64,000 bases of DNA from Asterias amurensis (GCF_032118995.1 NC_092666.1:10242501-10306500), one strand, 5' to 3'. Positions 34,425-45,807 are shown, numbered from the stretch's first letter. Numbers and translations are program-made. Notes: a model not told the origin generated them from the letters alone.

Positions 34425-35450
34425 TAATATTTATGCAGGAGTACGTCACAATTCTAACCCAAAACGAGGCCAAAGGCGCAGCCACCAGACGGCAAGTGGT
34501 GGCGGACCTAATTTGGGGTAAGAACTATGACGCCTTGAATCCGCATAGACCTTAATCACGGTGTGGCCATCTTGATTTTACACCATTCCAACTCATTGTT
34601 TCTAAACTGAGGCTGGACGAAATAATAATATGGTGCCATGTTTGCGCAATGAATGCTAGCATTCATTACTGTTGTGGAAATAGGGAACATAAACAAGATG
34701 ATGACAGCGTGATAAAGGCGTATAGATGCGGTGCCACCCGGTGAATCCTGAAATAGCGCCCTCTTGTGGATTAACCTCGCCAATTAGCTTCGAACACAAA
34801 CTTTGGAATACTAACCATCGGTGTGTGTGTGTGTCCTGGCAAATATTGGTCCAAAAAAGAAGATGGAACCTTACCGTTTGAGTAGGCCTAATTATATTCA
34901 AAGGTGATGCACTCGTAAATACTCTCTTCCGCTGCTCAGTAATTAATTTTTTTTATTTTTTTTTCCCTGTATGAACAAACAAAACCACAACCGATTCTTC
35001 TTTTTTGATTAACTCAAAGGAAATCTTTTAATTCATTCGCCAATTATTTTACAATGTATAAATTCGTATGGTAACTAGCAAGCAAAAATCTAAACCAAAA
35101 ATTCGCTATGATCAACGTTCGGTTTTTTAAGTAGCAAAACCAGATATCCTTGCCTGAGAAAGTAGTGAGGATGTGCATCGTCCGTCGCGTTGTTCAACCA
35201 ACAACTCCCCTCCCCTAACTAATTATTTCAATGAGTACACTGTCCGCAAAAAGGGTTTATTTACCCAAAAAGGCTCGTCATTAAAGACGAAATAAAACTT
35301 TTGTGGATTAATCAGGGAATCTTATCTGTTATAAGGAGATGATTAACAGGCGATTAATTTCTGAACCAAAATTTGAGAATTGTCACAGCTAGATTGCCTT
35401 GCACCTGCCGGAAGGAAACTTAAACGATTCTGAAACTAATTTTCTTTGTC
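34425..35450. other. No gene recognised
   Basis: Contains a segment starting GCATAGACCTTAATCACGG that looks like another dispersed repeat, but I cannot define its ends. ORFs are short and anonymous. Confidence 0.35.
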
Positions 35451-35454
35451 TATA

Positions 35455-35661
35455 GACGATGTGACCTCTGACGTCACACGAAAACCACAACATGATTCGC
35501 GCGCATACCGCCGGGCAAAACCTTTGTGTTTTGGCAGCTAGCTAGAAAGTGTACGCAATCTTATTGTGACTGTGCAACTCAGTGCCCGGCGAAACATGAC
35601 GTATAGAGTGTTTTGTCAACAGAGGGCGGTTTGAATGTAAACATAGGTCACATCGTCTATT
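35455..35661. mobile_element. Short TIR element (TAGACGATGTGACCT)
   Basis: Left end TAGACGATGTGACCTCTGAC; right end TAGGTCACATCGTCTA. Inner GCCGGGCAAAAC and GCCCGGCGAAAC are similar direct segments. Confidence 0.65.
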
Positions 35662-36588
35662 GGAGCGTCATAAAGTTGATGTTGTTAGGGATTACCATGT
35701 GTGTGGAGCATCTGTTGTATCGTAGTGGGGCTACACTCTCTCAGGATTGTGTTCGGCATGTCACTAAAAGTACGTGAGAGGTTACATTATCCAAATGCGT
35801 TTTATATAATAATATAATCACTCAATCAATGGTTCAATTCCCTCGGCATATAAAACTTTCCCCTTGCCACCTCTTGGATGCCGATCTTAACAGTGTACTT
35901 TTAGTACCAGTTTACAAATATGTGTGTCAGCGATGCCAACGAGTGGTGAAAACTGCTTAGCACTGGACCAAGGACATCACTCGCTTTTATACAAGGGTGT
36001 TTTGCGATTGTTTTCAACTGTTGCCGTGTGCGGGATGTCAGCTATTTGGACGTCTGGTTCGCCACTGCAGTGTAAACAGATAGAAAGTGCAGTGTTTACC
36101 TGTTTACACTGTTCATTATGTTTAATTTGTTTTGTGGTTCTTAATAATTATGCTACTCTCACACTTGGGCGAATATTCTTGCGAATATGGATATTTGAAA
36201 CTCGCGGTGAATTCGCCCAAAATTTGCGAATTGATAGTGAATATTTTCCACGTTCGCCCTCGGTCACCCATCGACCTGTCCGTACCAATATGTTACGAAT
36301 TTTTACGAATGCTTAACAATGCTAGCCAATGATTGCCAATGCCTTACAATAGCTTACGAAAGTTGCCAACGCTTACGCACGCTTTACCAACGCTACTAAT
36401 GGCTACCAATGCTTACGAAAATTTACGGCGAATGACTGTCTTCGCAACATTCGCTGAAATTAAAAAGCGCTTTTAATTCCTATGCTGTTTCACATTGTTG
36501 CTTACGAATGAAAATATTTGACAATCGCTCATACTTCGCAATATTTGCAGTGGCTTCGTAAGCGTTCGTAACCAATTCGGAGCGGTTA
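35662..36588. other. No gene; degenerate 10-bp repeat cluster inside
   Basis: From about 36289 to 36440 variants of GCTTACCAAT / GCTTACGAA recur about a dozen times. They are flanked by CGAATATTCTTGCGAATATG at 36170 and related AATATTTG segments near 36510-36560. This looks like an internally repetitive MITE. The rest has no recognisable gene. Confidence 0.4.
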
Positions 36589-36589
36589 C

Positions 36590-37065
36590 CCGTCACTAGT
36601 TGGTCTAGTGGTAGAACCGTTTGCCCCCGGAGTTGGATGTCCCTGGTTCAAATTCCGGCAGTGGTCTACAAAGTTTTTGCTTCGACTTATATTTAAAAAA
36701 ATCGTTGGGGGACGGAAATTTATCAGTAGTTTTTTAACATGATTTTTCAACTGATCGATTTGGTCTAGTGGTAGAACCGTTTGCCTCCGGAGTCGGGTCC
36801 CTGGTTCAAATTCCGGGAGGGGTCTACAACGTTTTTTGTTTCAACTTAGATTAAAAAAAAAAATCGATGGGTGACGGAAATTTATCAGTAGTTTTTTTTA
36901 ATGATTTTTCAACTAATCAAGTTGGTCTAGCGGTAGAACCGCTTGCCTCCGGAGTCGGATGTCCATGGTTCAAATCCGGGGCGGGGTCTTCAAAGTTTTT
37001 GTTACGCGTGAGTGTTAAGAATTTGGATTGATAGTGTTTATACAACCTTACGTAAGTCACATCAT
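36590..37065 (+). mobile_element. tRNA-like SINE, tandem trimer
   Basis: Three successive units of about 160 bp. Each has GTTGGTCTAG, GGTAGAACC, TTGCC(T/C)CCGGAGT and a B-box-like GGTTCAAATTCC or GGTTCAAATCC, followed by a body with AAAGTTTTTG and GACGGAAATTTATCAGTAG. Only the third ends in GTGTTAAGAATTTGGATTG...TTACGTAAGTCACAT, the terminus shared with the dimer at 15590. A further single head lies at 37786. Confidence 0.8.
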
Positions 37066-37233
37066 ATTAATCGGTGGTCACGATTCTCGTTTTGTTGGCC
37101 CCTTGTACCCAACCGTAGAACAAAAGTCATTTGAATTCACACGAAATCGGTGTTTAAAAGGACGGACAATAGCCTACTCGCGACTCGGCAGATTCTAAGT
37201 TTGGGTTCCAAAGACGTACGGGTAAGAACTCCA

Positions 37234-37470
37234 ACATCTGGCTGACTGCGCTGGGTCCACGCCGGTTTGTGAGCTTCGACGACCGGGCTAGCAGCCGTGA
37301 GGCCGTAGCCCGGTGACTTCTAACATCTCCTGCTGACTGTGCTGGGTCCACGCCGGTGTTTGAGCTTCGATGACCAGGCCAGCAGCAATGAGGCCGTATA
37401 GCCCGGTGACTTCTAACATCTCCTGCTGACTGTACCGAGTCCTTGCCGGTACACCGCCGAGTAATTACCA
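37234..37470. repeat. GC-rich minisatellite, about 90 bp x 2.6
   Basis: Units begin ACATCTCCTGCTGACTGTGC and contain GGTCCACGCCGG, GAGCTTCGATGACC and GAGGCCGTA. Starts are at 37234, 37323 and 37416. The ORF on the minus strand is repetitive for this reason. Confidence 0.8.
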
Positions 37471-37785
37471 CCCAGTAGAAAACCCCACGGATCCGCCCCC
37501 GACTGGACGATGGCAGCGACGGGACTTCAAGCCCCTACTTAGGGTTTCAACGGAGGTAACGTCTCCCCCGTTTCACGCGTTCCGTTACCACCACCCCTAT
37601 TTTAATTGTATTTAATTTATCTTAATTGTATTAGATTATTTACAATTATTATCAATTTTCCAAATGTATGTATGTATCTCTTATAGTTTGTTGTTCTAAT
37701 CCTTGGCTCCCATTCACATTAATTCAAGTGCGTTCTCCCTTTTAATTTCTCTGAAGTTTTTCATTTTGATTTTTCCAGGATTTTT

Positions 37786-37880
37786 CAACTGATCGAGTTG
37801 GTCCAGTGGTAGAACCTTTCGCCTTAAGAGCCAGGAGGTCCTTGATTCACATCTCGGGCGTGGCATACAACATTATAAAG
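37786..37880 (+). mobile_element. tRNA-like SINE head, solitary
   Basis: CAACTGATCGAGTTGGTCCA then GTGGTAGAACC match the heads of the 36590 array. The anticodon region and B box have diverged (GATTCACATCTCGGGCG). Confidence 0.6.
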
Positions 37881-38187
37881 GTTTACAAGGTGCTACGGCG
37901 CATACAGCAGCCACAGCCAGGAACACCGGGGCGAATCCCTTGTCTTTTCGATAAGTGTACACATTCCCCTTGTTGGCATCCCAGAGGAGACATCCTTTGT
38001 TCTTTCCATCGTCCCTGTACTGTAGATTTTCCCATAGACTTTGTACTCAAAATTTCTTGTGGAGCACCCAGGCCTTTAGATATTTCCTATGGAGTCCTTT
38101 TATTTTCCCTGTTTTGTTTTGTCCTTGGTCTCCGTAAGGTATACTGGAAATGAAAGCACTGGGTTCTTTTACATGTGTTGCACAACT

Positions 38188-38442
38188 GGGCCCAATTTCG
38201 TGGCTCTGCTTACCGCCGAATTCCTAGCTTACGGTCACGATTCCCCCGCTTGCGTGCAAGCGCCGAATTTCTGTGCTAGCTTTGTAATCATAGAATATCT
38301 AGTAACGTGGAGTACACACGCGCAGAAGCCAAAATTCGCCGCTAACCCATGAAATACGCTCGCCGTAAGCACAGAATTTCCTGCTTCCGTAAGCGCCGAT
38401 TATGTGCTTACGGTAAGCAGAGTCATGAAATTTGGCCCTGGT
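38188..38442. mobile_element. Fold-back repeat (GGGCCCAATTTC ends, GC-richer type)
   Basis: Left end TGGGCCCAATTTCGTGGCTC; right end GAGTCATGAAATTTGGCCC. Inner segments GCTTACGG, CGCCGAATTTC and GCACAGAATTTC are mirrored. It is related in its ends to family C but has a different interior. Confidence 0.65.
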
Positions 38443-39011
38443 CAACCGCAAACAGGAACCCTGGAGACACAACAAAACCGTTTATCCAGGTGGGGGTCAT
38501 TTGAATAAAGTAACGGTACAATGATAATTATGTAAAATCTACTGGTACTAAAAGCAAATGTATTTTGTTTTCTTTGTACATAATATTATGATAGTGTTTG
38601 TCAAACAGTAGGCCCAAGTATCGTGCAGTTTATCTAGCCAGCCTATGTCAGTCAAGAAGGAAGGCCTCGTCAACACCATTCCACCTTGATCTTTATTCTG
38701 CCTGTCGCAGCCTTACAACGTGTCCACATTCTCTGATGTCGTCCATCCAACGCCGTCTTGGTCTGCTGCCTCTTCGTCTGCTGCCTCTTCGTCTTACTCG
38801 TCAGTGTTCTTGGGGTTCATGCTGTCATACAAGGTGTACATCTGTTGTCAGGACGCCTTCAAGGTGGACCTGCCCATATCCAGTTCTCAATTCATGTATG
38901 ATGTACCTGGCATTTGTTTTCTTACGTGAAGTGTTCTGCAAAACAAGACTTAATAACTAATTGATTTGCTCTTCAAATCTGAAAGGTCTTGAAGTTTTTG
39001 TTTTTTTTAAC

Positions 39012-41334
39012 ATGAAGGCCTGGAAGAAGATATCCATTTTAACTGTTACCCTTTGCGTGTACATTGTCCTTGGCGGGGTTTTATTCATACACTTGGAAGA
39101 AGAACAGTCACGGGAGGCACAAGTCCAATTTATTGACTTTGTCCAGAACTTTTTAGCGAACAACAGCGAGTGTGGTTTGAATATTGACGCGACCAGGCAA
39201 CTGATTCAAGAAATAGAAACTGCCACGACAGACAGAGTGTCAACTATTATGTACGGTAGTCCTGCAGGTGTTGTGAAGGAGGTTTGGTCCTTGCAAAACG
39301 CTGTTGTGCTTTGTTTCACAATAGTCACCACAATGGGTGAGTTGAATTTTCTTTCAAGTATTTTCCAGTAAAAAGGTAATACAAAAATGTTGTTTCACTT
39401 TTTGTCTCTAACTCATGGGAGTTTTGTGGCCGAGCGGATTATAGCATCTGACTAAAGTTCTGGTGGTTAAAGTCATCGGGATATGGGTTCGATCCCGGTC
39501 GTGACACTTGTTTCCTTGAGCGAGACACATAATCACAAGTACCTGTGAGGGCAGAGATAAAACGCGCACAACATAGGCTGTATACCCCCCAAGTCGGCTG
39601 AGATGGTTTAAAGGCACTGTACACGTTTGATCATTATGGTCAAAGACCAGTGTTCTCACTTGGTGTATCTTATCATAAGCAAAAAATAACAAGCCTGTGA
39701 AAATTTGGGCTCAATTGGTCATCGAAGTTGCGAGAAAATGATGAAAGAAAAAAACACCCTTGTTGGACGAATTTGTGTGCTTTATTGGAATAAAATACTT
39801 CTAGCTAGAAGTCTTGTATTATTTTAGTGAGAAATTATTTCTTTCTCCAAAACTACGTTACTTCAGAGGGAGTCGTTTCTCACAATGTTTTACACTATCA
39901 ACAACTCTCAAATGCTCGTTACCAAGTCAGTTTTTAAGTTGATATTTGTTTTGAGTAATTCCCAACCGTGTACCTTCCCTTTAAGGGAATGAATATGACC
40001 CTGTGACCAGGGGTAACAATGGCAAAAGCTCTTTGTCGGGCCGTATAAAGCGCTATATAAAATTCGATTATTACGGAGACGAACAAATTTATTTCGTGGT
40101 AAAGAAATACAATTTCGAGGGGACGAAATATTATATCCAGGGATCAAAATACTATTTCTAGGGGACTGTTCGAACCCTATCTTGGAAGGTCAGGATGCTT
40201 GAGTCTTTGAACATAATATATGTTTATTCCCGTGTAGTTACTGCTTGTCAAAGAACACAGCACACATTACGAAAGAGTTTGGTTTTACTCGTGGTTCGTT
40301 ACAAGCACACTCGATCACAACTTTCCCCAGGCTTCAAAGTTTTATTGCCTTATGTTGGCTTTCTTAACATCCTTAATTTCATAACCACAACAATAATTAT
40401 AGCAATACTACTACCATTATACTATTATTAAAAACCCAGTGCAGACCGCGGCCCAATTTCAAAGAGCTGCTAAGCACAACAAAATGCTAAGCGGGAAATG
40501 TCTTCCTTGATAAAAACAGGATTACCAACCAAGTTTCCACATGATTTTAAGGATAAGCAAACAACAGCTGAATGCCAGTAACAAGCAATATGCAACTAAC
40601 AGAAATTTGGTTGGTAATCCTGGTTTTATCAAGGAAGAAATTTCATGCTAAGCAATTTATTGTGCATATCAGCTCTATGAAATTGGGCCCAGCTTATAAA
40701 CTTTACGCATATTCTGAAGTGAATACTTTATTTTTAATACTTTGTTCTTTTAGGATTCGGATGGATCACCCCGAAGACAAAGGCAGGCCAAATGTTTTGC
40801 ATATTTTATGCCATAATTGGAATCATTCTGGAGGGATACATGCTATCTGTTATCGGCGACACATTCCACGTCTTCTGGTTGAAATGTTCCAATCTTTTCA
40901 AAAAAGGTGTTGCGTGTATCAAATCGAAGCGACGGCGAAGTTTCTTCGGTACAGCAGCAATTATTGCCACCATTTGGGCCATCCTCATAGTTATCCCCGC
41001 AGCCATTTTCATGCAAACTGAGAACTGGTCTTTTCTGACAGCTCAATATTTCAACGTTGTCTCACTCAGCACCTTGGGGTTCGGCGATGTTGCTCCTTCG
41101 CACGCTGCTCTTCCGTTTAAGTATCATACAGTCTTCAATGAATGGGCGTACAGGCTTGGTGTCATGCTCTACATGTTCCTTGGTATGGCGATTATTTCCA
41201 TTGTTTGCGTCGGTGTCTGGCGCTCTCAGAAGAAAAACATGAAGAGGGCTGTTAGTAGCACTCGACTTCGTCTGATGAAACGCGGGATTGGAAAAAATAG
41301 CATCAGTCAGAACATTGAAGAAGACATCGAATAG
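39012..41334 (+). CDS. Two-pore-domain K+ channel, copy 1 (301 aa, 2 exons)
   Basis: Exons 39012-39336 and 40754-41334, intron phase 1. Layout is M1 (about residues 7-27), an extracellular cap with NNS sequon and Cys, pore 1, M2 (about 120-142), M3 (about 174-195), pore 2 and M4, then a basic tail of about 35 residues. Pore 1 reads TTMGFGW (residues 106-112) and pore 2 STLGFGD (214-220). The intron splits the first Gly codon of the pore 1 GFG, a position conserved in many K2P genes. I chose the ATG at 39012 because the neighbouring paralogue starts with the same MKAWKKIS. K2P dimers carry background K+ leak currents across the plasma membrane. Two filter positions are atypical (Met108 and Trp112). 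In M2 it has GIILEG where copy 2 has GIPLEG. Subfamily not assigned. Confidence 0.9.
39418..40072 (+). mobile_element. tRNA-Ser/Leu-like SINE, split by a MITE (intron of K2P copy 1)
   Basis: The head GTGGCCGAGCGG with B box GGGTTCGATCCCGG is followed by CTTGAGCGAGACAC. After the inserted MITE the sequence resumes with GGCCGTATAAAGCGCTATAT and AAAATTCGATTATT, the CR1/L2-like tail. An unbroken relative lies at 48784. Confidence 0.8.
39608..39984 (+). mobile_element. MITE family A copy nested in a SINE
   Basis: Flanked by TTAA at 39608-39611 and 39981-39984. Begins AGGCACTGTACACGTTTG and ends AACCGTGTACCTTCCCT. It separates the head and tail of the SINE, so it is the younger insertion. Confidence 0.85.
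40449..40690. mobile_element. Fold-back MITE family C
   Basis: GGCCCAATTTCAAAGAGCTG at the left is mirrored by CAGCTCTATGAAATTGGGCC at the right. Inner arms GATAAAAACAGGATTACC and GGTAATCCTGGTTTTATC also pair. Ends 63 bp before exon 2 of K2P copy 1. Confidence 0.85.
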
Positions 41335-41409
41335 ACCATTGATGACCAAAATACGAGTTGTATTGCCTTGCGGTTAAAAGCGCCGGTCGTGACACTGTGT
41401 TCAAGAAAC

Positions 41410-41800
41410 TTAAAGGAACACGTTGCCTTGGATCGGACGAGTTGGTCAAAACAAAAGCGTTTGTAACCGTTTTTTTATAAAATGCATATGGTTGGAAAGA
41501 TGTTTTAAAAGTAGAATACAATTATCCACACAAGTTTGCCTCGAAATTGCGTGGTTTTCCTTCTACTGTGCGAACTAACATGGTCGGCCATTTATGGGAG
41601 TCAAAATTTTGACCCCCATAAATGGCCGACGTGTTAGTCGACGAGGTAAAAGGAAAACCACGCAATTTCGAGGCATGTTTGTGTGGATCATTGTATTCTA
41701 CTTTTACAACATCTTTCTACCCATATGCATTTTATAAAAAACGGATACAAACGCTTTTCAAAGACCAACTCGACCGATCCAAGGCAACGTGTTCCTTTAA
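41410..41800. mobile_element. Fold-back MITE family B, complete copy
   Basis: TTAA lies at 41410-41413 and 41797-41800. AGGAACACGTTGCCTTGGAT starts it and ATCCAAGGCAACGTGTTCCT ends it. The arms meet at GGGAGTCAAAATTTTGACCC near 41605. Lies 75 bp after the stop of K2P copy 1. Confidence 0.9.
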
Positions 41801-41851
41801 CAATGGTTGCTTCTAGAAATGGGGAGGTAGTGCTTACTGCTCTACCAGCCA

Positions 41852-42078
41852 GGGGCCTATTTTATGAAGCCCGTAACCACAACAATTTGCTTCGCAGGAA
41901 AGTTCGTCCTTGGTAAAAACAGGATTACCAATCAAATGTCCACGTGATTTTCAGCTGAATACCAGTATCAAGCAATATGCAACAAATAAAAATTTGGTTG
42001 GTAATCCTGTTTTTACCAAGGAAAAAAATTCCTGCTAAGCAAATATGTGTGCTTACAGGCTTGATGAAATTTGGCCCA
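41852..42078. mobile_element. Fold-back MITE family C, diverged copy
   Basis: GGGCCTATTTTATGAAGC...AACAGGATTACCAATC is mirrored by GGTTGGTAATCCTG...GATGAAATTTGGCCC. Confidence 0.75.
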
Positions 42079-42526
42079 GGCTTTTGATTGATGATACCCG
42101 AGCCTACATCCGAATGAACTGTAAATGGGGTAACCCTGTTTCAGCCCTAGGAGTAAGCCCCTAAAAAAAATAATAAAAAATAGATTGTAGCTCACACCAT
42201 GGAGTGGCCTTCACGCCTTGTGTGTCTTGCGACTTGCGACGTTCATAAAAAATATAAAAACATTAAAGAAATAACAAATAATAACTAGAAAGACGTTGAA
42301 AACATTGGCTGCTCTGATATTTTGGGGGAAACATTTGTATACAGCTGTGAACAGTTATTTTTTTTGAGGACAGAATGTCATGAGAAATTATTTTGTTTTT
42401 TAAGACCGGTACGTATAAATCAAGTGGTCGCATGTCCGAATACTGCACTCTCCACTCTTTAGTGTTTAGATATTGAACACTTTTCTGAGCATAAGTTTTG
42501 TACCCACTTTTCCCACATGTTTAAGT

Positions 42527-42870
42527 TTAAAGGGAAAGTACACGTTTGGTAGTTACTCAAAACAAATATTAACTTAATAACTGACTTGGTAGCGAGTATT
42601 GGAGAGCTGTTGATAGTATAAAACATTGTGAGAAACAGCTCCCTCTGAAGTAGCATAGATTTTGAGAAAGAGGTAATTTCTCACTAAAATAATAAAAGAC
42701 TTCTTGCCAGAAGTCTTTTATTCCTATCATATTTTCTCATCATTTTCTCGCAACTTCGATGACCGATTGAGCCCAGATTTTCACAGGCTTGTTGTTTTAT
42801 GCTTATGATGGGATACACCAAGTGAGAACACTGGTCTTTGACAATTACCAAACGTGTACAATGCCTTTAA
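42527..42870 (-). mobile_element. MITE family A copy, reverse orientation
   Basis: TTAA lies at 42527-42530 and 42867-42870. Ends are AGGGAAAGTACACGTTTGG and AAACGTGTACAATGCCT. Its right TTAA is also the left TTAA of the next copy. Confidence 0.85.
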
Positions 42871-43338
42871 AGACACTGTACACCTTTGGTAATTGTCAAA
42901 GGTTTTCTAAATTAATTGGTGTGTCTCAACATATGCATACAATAACAAACCTGTGAAAATTTGAACTCAATTGGTCGTCAAAGTTGCGAGATAATAATGT
43001 AAGAAAAAACACCCCTGTCACACGAAGTTGTGTGCTTTAAGATGCTTGATTTCGAGACCTCACGCGTGATGTATCGAAATCAAGTCAAATATTATTTTAC
43101 TGAGTAATTACTTCTTTCTCAAAAACTACGTTACTTCAAATTCTAAATCTGAGGTCTCGAAATCAAATTCGTGGCAAAATACTGCTTTCTCGAAAACTAC
43201 GTTACTTCATAGGGAGTCGATTTTCACAATGTGTTAAACCATCAACAGCTCTCGTCGTCGTTACCAAGTCAGTTTTTATGCTATGCTAACAATTATTTTT
43301 GAGTAATATTACCAATTATAAGCACTGTTTTTACGCTG
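42867..43338 (+). mobile_element. MITE family A copy abutting the previous one
   Basis: Starts TTAAAGACACTGTACACC directly at the end of the preceding copy, in the opposite orientation. It contains an internal duplication of the CTTTCTC(A/G)AAAACTACG segment and ends near ACCAATTATAAGCACTG. Confidence 0.75.
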
Positions 43339-43683
43339 TGTTTAAGTAATTTTTTTCTCTGTTCATCTAAAAACAAAATGAATAAAAGTATAAAGAACTG
43401 TTTGCTTGTTTGCACTCGCTTTAATTGTTGACCGTCAAATTAATCACATGGAACAGAAGCCTTTGGAGCGAAACAGAATAGTTTTGTCGCTTGCGGGTTA
43501 TTTAAATAAACTGCGTACGCTAATTAGGTTACAAATGCTGGTCTGTAACTGTACATAAAGTAATTTTGTTTATATGTTGTATGTGAACTATTAAAATATC
43601 ACAACATACTGATTGCTCGAATATAGACCTTAATGTTGTATTCAAATCTGGAATAATCTAGTACATGTAGTGGGTATTTCAGA

Positions 43684-44929
43684 ATGAAAGCCTGGAAGAA
43701 AATATCTGTTTTATCTGTGATCGTCTGCCTGTATATTGTAATTGGCGGTGTTGTATTTATGTACTTGGAGCAAGGAGAGTCACAGAGAGCGCAAGCAGAA
43801 TTTGTCGACTTTGTAAAGAAATTTCTGGCGAACAACAGCGAGTGTGGCATAAATACCAATGCAACGAAACAACTGCTGAGGGACTTCGAGATAGCCAGGT
43901 TAAACCATGTGGAGGTTGGTTTTGGCGGTCACCCGGCTAAAGTGAGGCAGCAGGTGTGGTCCTTGCAAAATGCTGTCGTCCTTTGTTTTACGATAATTAC
44001 CACAATGGGTAAGTTGTTTTTCTGTATTATATTCTGACTAAAAGGAAATCATAATTACGTAGGCTGGGACTTAAAGCCCGGTTCAAACGTCCTGATTTTC
44101 AAATCGCAACCCAGTTGAGCTGCCTATTCTCATCGGTAACCATTTTGTACTACTGACTCCTGGGTGGAGAGAAGCAATTATGATAAAAAGTACCTTGCTC
44201 AAGATCGCAAGTGTCGTGACTGACATCGCAATGATTCGAACCAACATTCTGCAATAATTACAGAGTCTGAGTCTACCGCCCTGGCCGCTTGACCAAAAAC
44301 GCCCGTCTATTCTGCGACGAAATAAAGTTGTTGTTTCTTTCTTTGTATTTTCCCCAACAGGATTCGGTTGGATTACCCCTAGGTCGTTTGGAGGTCAAAT
44401 GTTTTGCATTTGTTATGCAATAATTGGAATTCCTCTGGAGGGATACATGCTATCTGTTATTGGCGAAACGTTCCATTTCCTGTTTTTGAGATGCTCCAAT
44501 CTGTTCGGAAAGGGTGTAGCGCGTATCAAGTCAAAGCGATGGCGAGGTATCATTGGTTCATTTGCAATCATTGCCACCATGTGGGCCTTCCTCATAATAA
44601 TTCCCGCAGCCATTTTTATGCAAACGGAGAACTGGTCCTTTCAGACGGCGCAATATTTCAACGTGGTTTCACTGACGACCATTGGCTTTGGTGATGTTAC
44701 CCCTTCGTACGCAGGTCTTCCACTAATGCAGCAGACCATTTTCACCAAATATGCTTACACGCTTGGTGTCATGCTCTACATGTTCCTCGGTTTGGCCATT
44801 ATTTGCATCGTCTGTGTCGGTGTCTGGCGCTATCAGAAGAAAAATATGAAGAGGGCCGTTAGCAGTACTCGACTTCGTCTGATGAAACGCGGGATTGGAA
44901 AGAACAGCATCAGTCAGACTATTGAATAA
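43684..44929 (+). CDS. Two-pore-domain K+ channel, copy 2 (297 aa, 2 exons)
   Basis: Exons 43684-44008 and 44361-44929. The first exon is exactly as long as that of copy 1 and the phase 1 intron falls in the same pore 1 Gly codon. Pore 1 is TTMGFGW and pore 2 TTIGFGD. M2 keeps the usual GIPLEGYM. The C-terminal tail (KKNMKRAVSSTRLRLMKRG, then IGKNSISQ) is essentially the same as in copy 1, which ends in a few extra acidic residues. The cap has an NNSECG segment (glycosylation sequon and cap Cys). The gene is a tandem duplicate of copy 1. The short 352-bp intron lacks the SINE, MITEs and fold-back that lengthen the copy 1 intron. Role: background K+ conductance, inferred from family. Confidence 0.9.
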
Positions 44930-44981
44930 GACATTTGATACAAGTGTCATTCACACGACATCAATTTAACTGAGGTACCTT

Positions 44982-45181
44982 GCTTAATTTTAGCTGAGGT
45001 CTCGATTTCAATTCAAATATTTCAGTGAGAAATTACTTCTTTTAATAAACACTACGTTACTTCAGAGGGAGCCGTTTCTCACAATGTTTTGTACTATCAA
45101 CAGCTCTCCATTGCTTGTTACCAGGTAAGGTTTTATGCTAACAATGGTTTTGAATAATGACAAATAGTGTCAGTAGCCTTA
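44982..45181 (+). mobile_element. MITE family A, 3' part only
   Basis: Contains GAGGTCTCGATTTCAA, CTTCAGAGGGAGCCGTTTC and CACAATGTTTTGTACTATC, and ends at AATAGTGTCAGTAGCCTTA. The 5' half is absent. Confidence 0.7.
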
Positions 45182-45186
45182 GCCAG

Positions 45187-45434
45187 GGCCCAATTTCATA
45201 GAGCTGCTAAGCACAAAAATTTTCCTAGCATGAAATTTCTTCCTTGATAAAAACAGGGTTACCAACTAAATTTCCACGTGATTTTCAGGATAAGCAAACA
45301 ACAGCTGAATACAAGCAATATGCAACGAATGAAAAGTTGGTTGCTAATCCTGTTTTTTTTTTTTTTTTTTATCAAGGATGAAATTTCATGCTAAGCAAAT
45401 TTGTTTGCTTAGCAGCTCTATGAAATTGTGCCGT
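45187..45434. mobile_element. Fold-back MITE family C
   Basis: GGGCCCAATTTCATAGAGCT at the left, AGCAGCTCTATGAAATTGTG at the right, with GATAAAAACAGGGTTACC and an inner T run of about 20 bases in the right arm. Confidence 0.85.
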
Positions 45435-45807
45435 TGGTCACCAGTAGTAGTTGTGATGGAAGTAGGGGCAGGCAGGTAAGGAGATGATCCTTGGTCTGCC
45501 GCTCTCTGCATTCACATGTGTTGGGACCTGCAGTTACCCACTTTACCATGTTCACAATACACCATCAGACTCTTGTGCGCAACCCGGATATGAGTCTTCC
45601 ATGTGGTCCATCCAGTATGAGTACATGTACCAGCATATCATCGAATTGGAAAACAATACAAATAATAACAATGCTCTGATTTTGTTAATACTCATTTAAA
45701 GGCTCTACCGGCAAGTCAACGTTTCCTTTCGAAGGGTGAAAACTGTTCTAAATTCTTTAACTTGAGATATTGTAAGTAACAAATATACTAGCCATGCCAC
45801 AATAATT

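Noticed and set aside
37154..37471. Minus-strand 105-residue ORF
   Set aside because: Repetitive translation of the GC-rich minisatellite.
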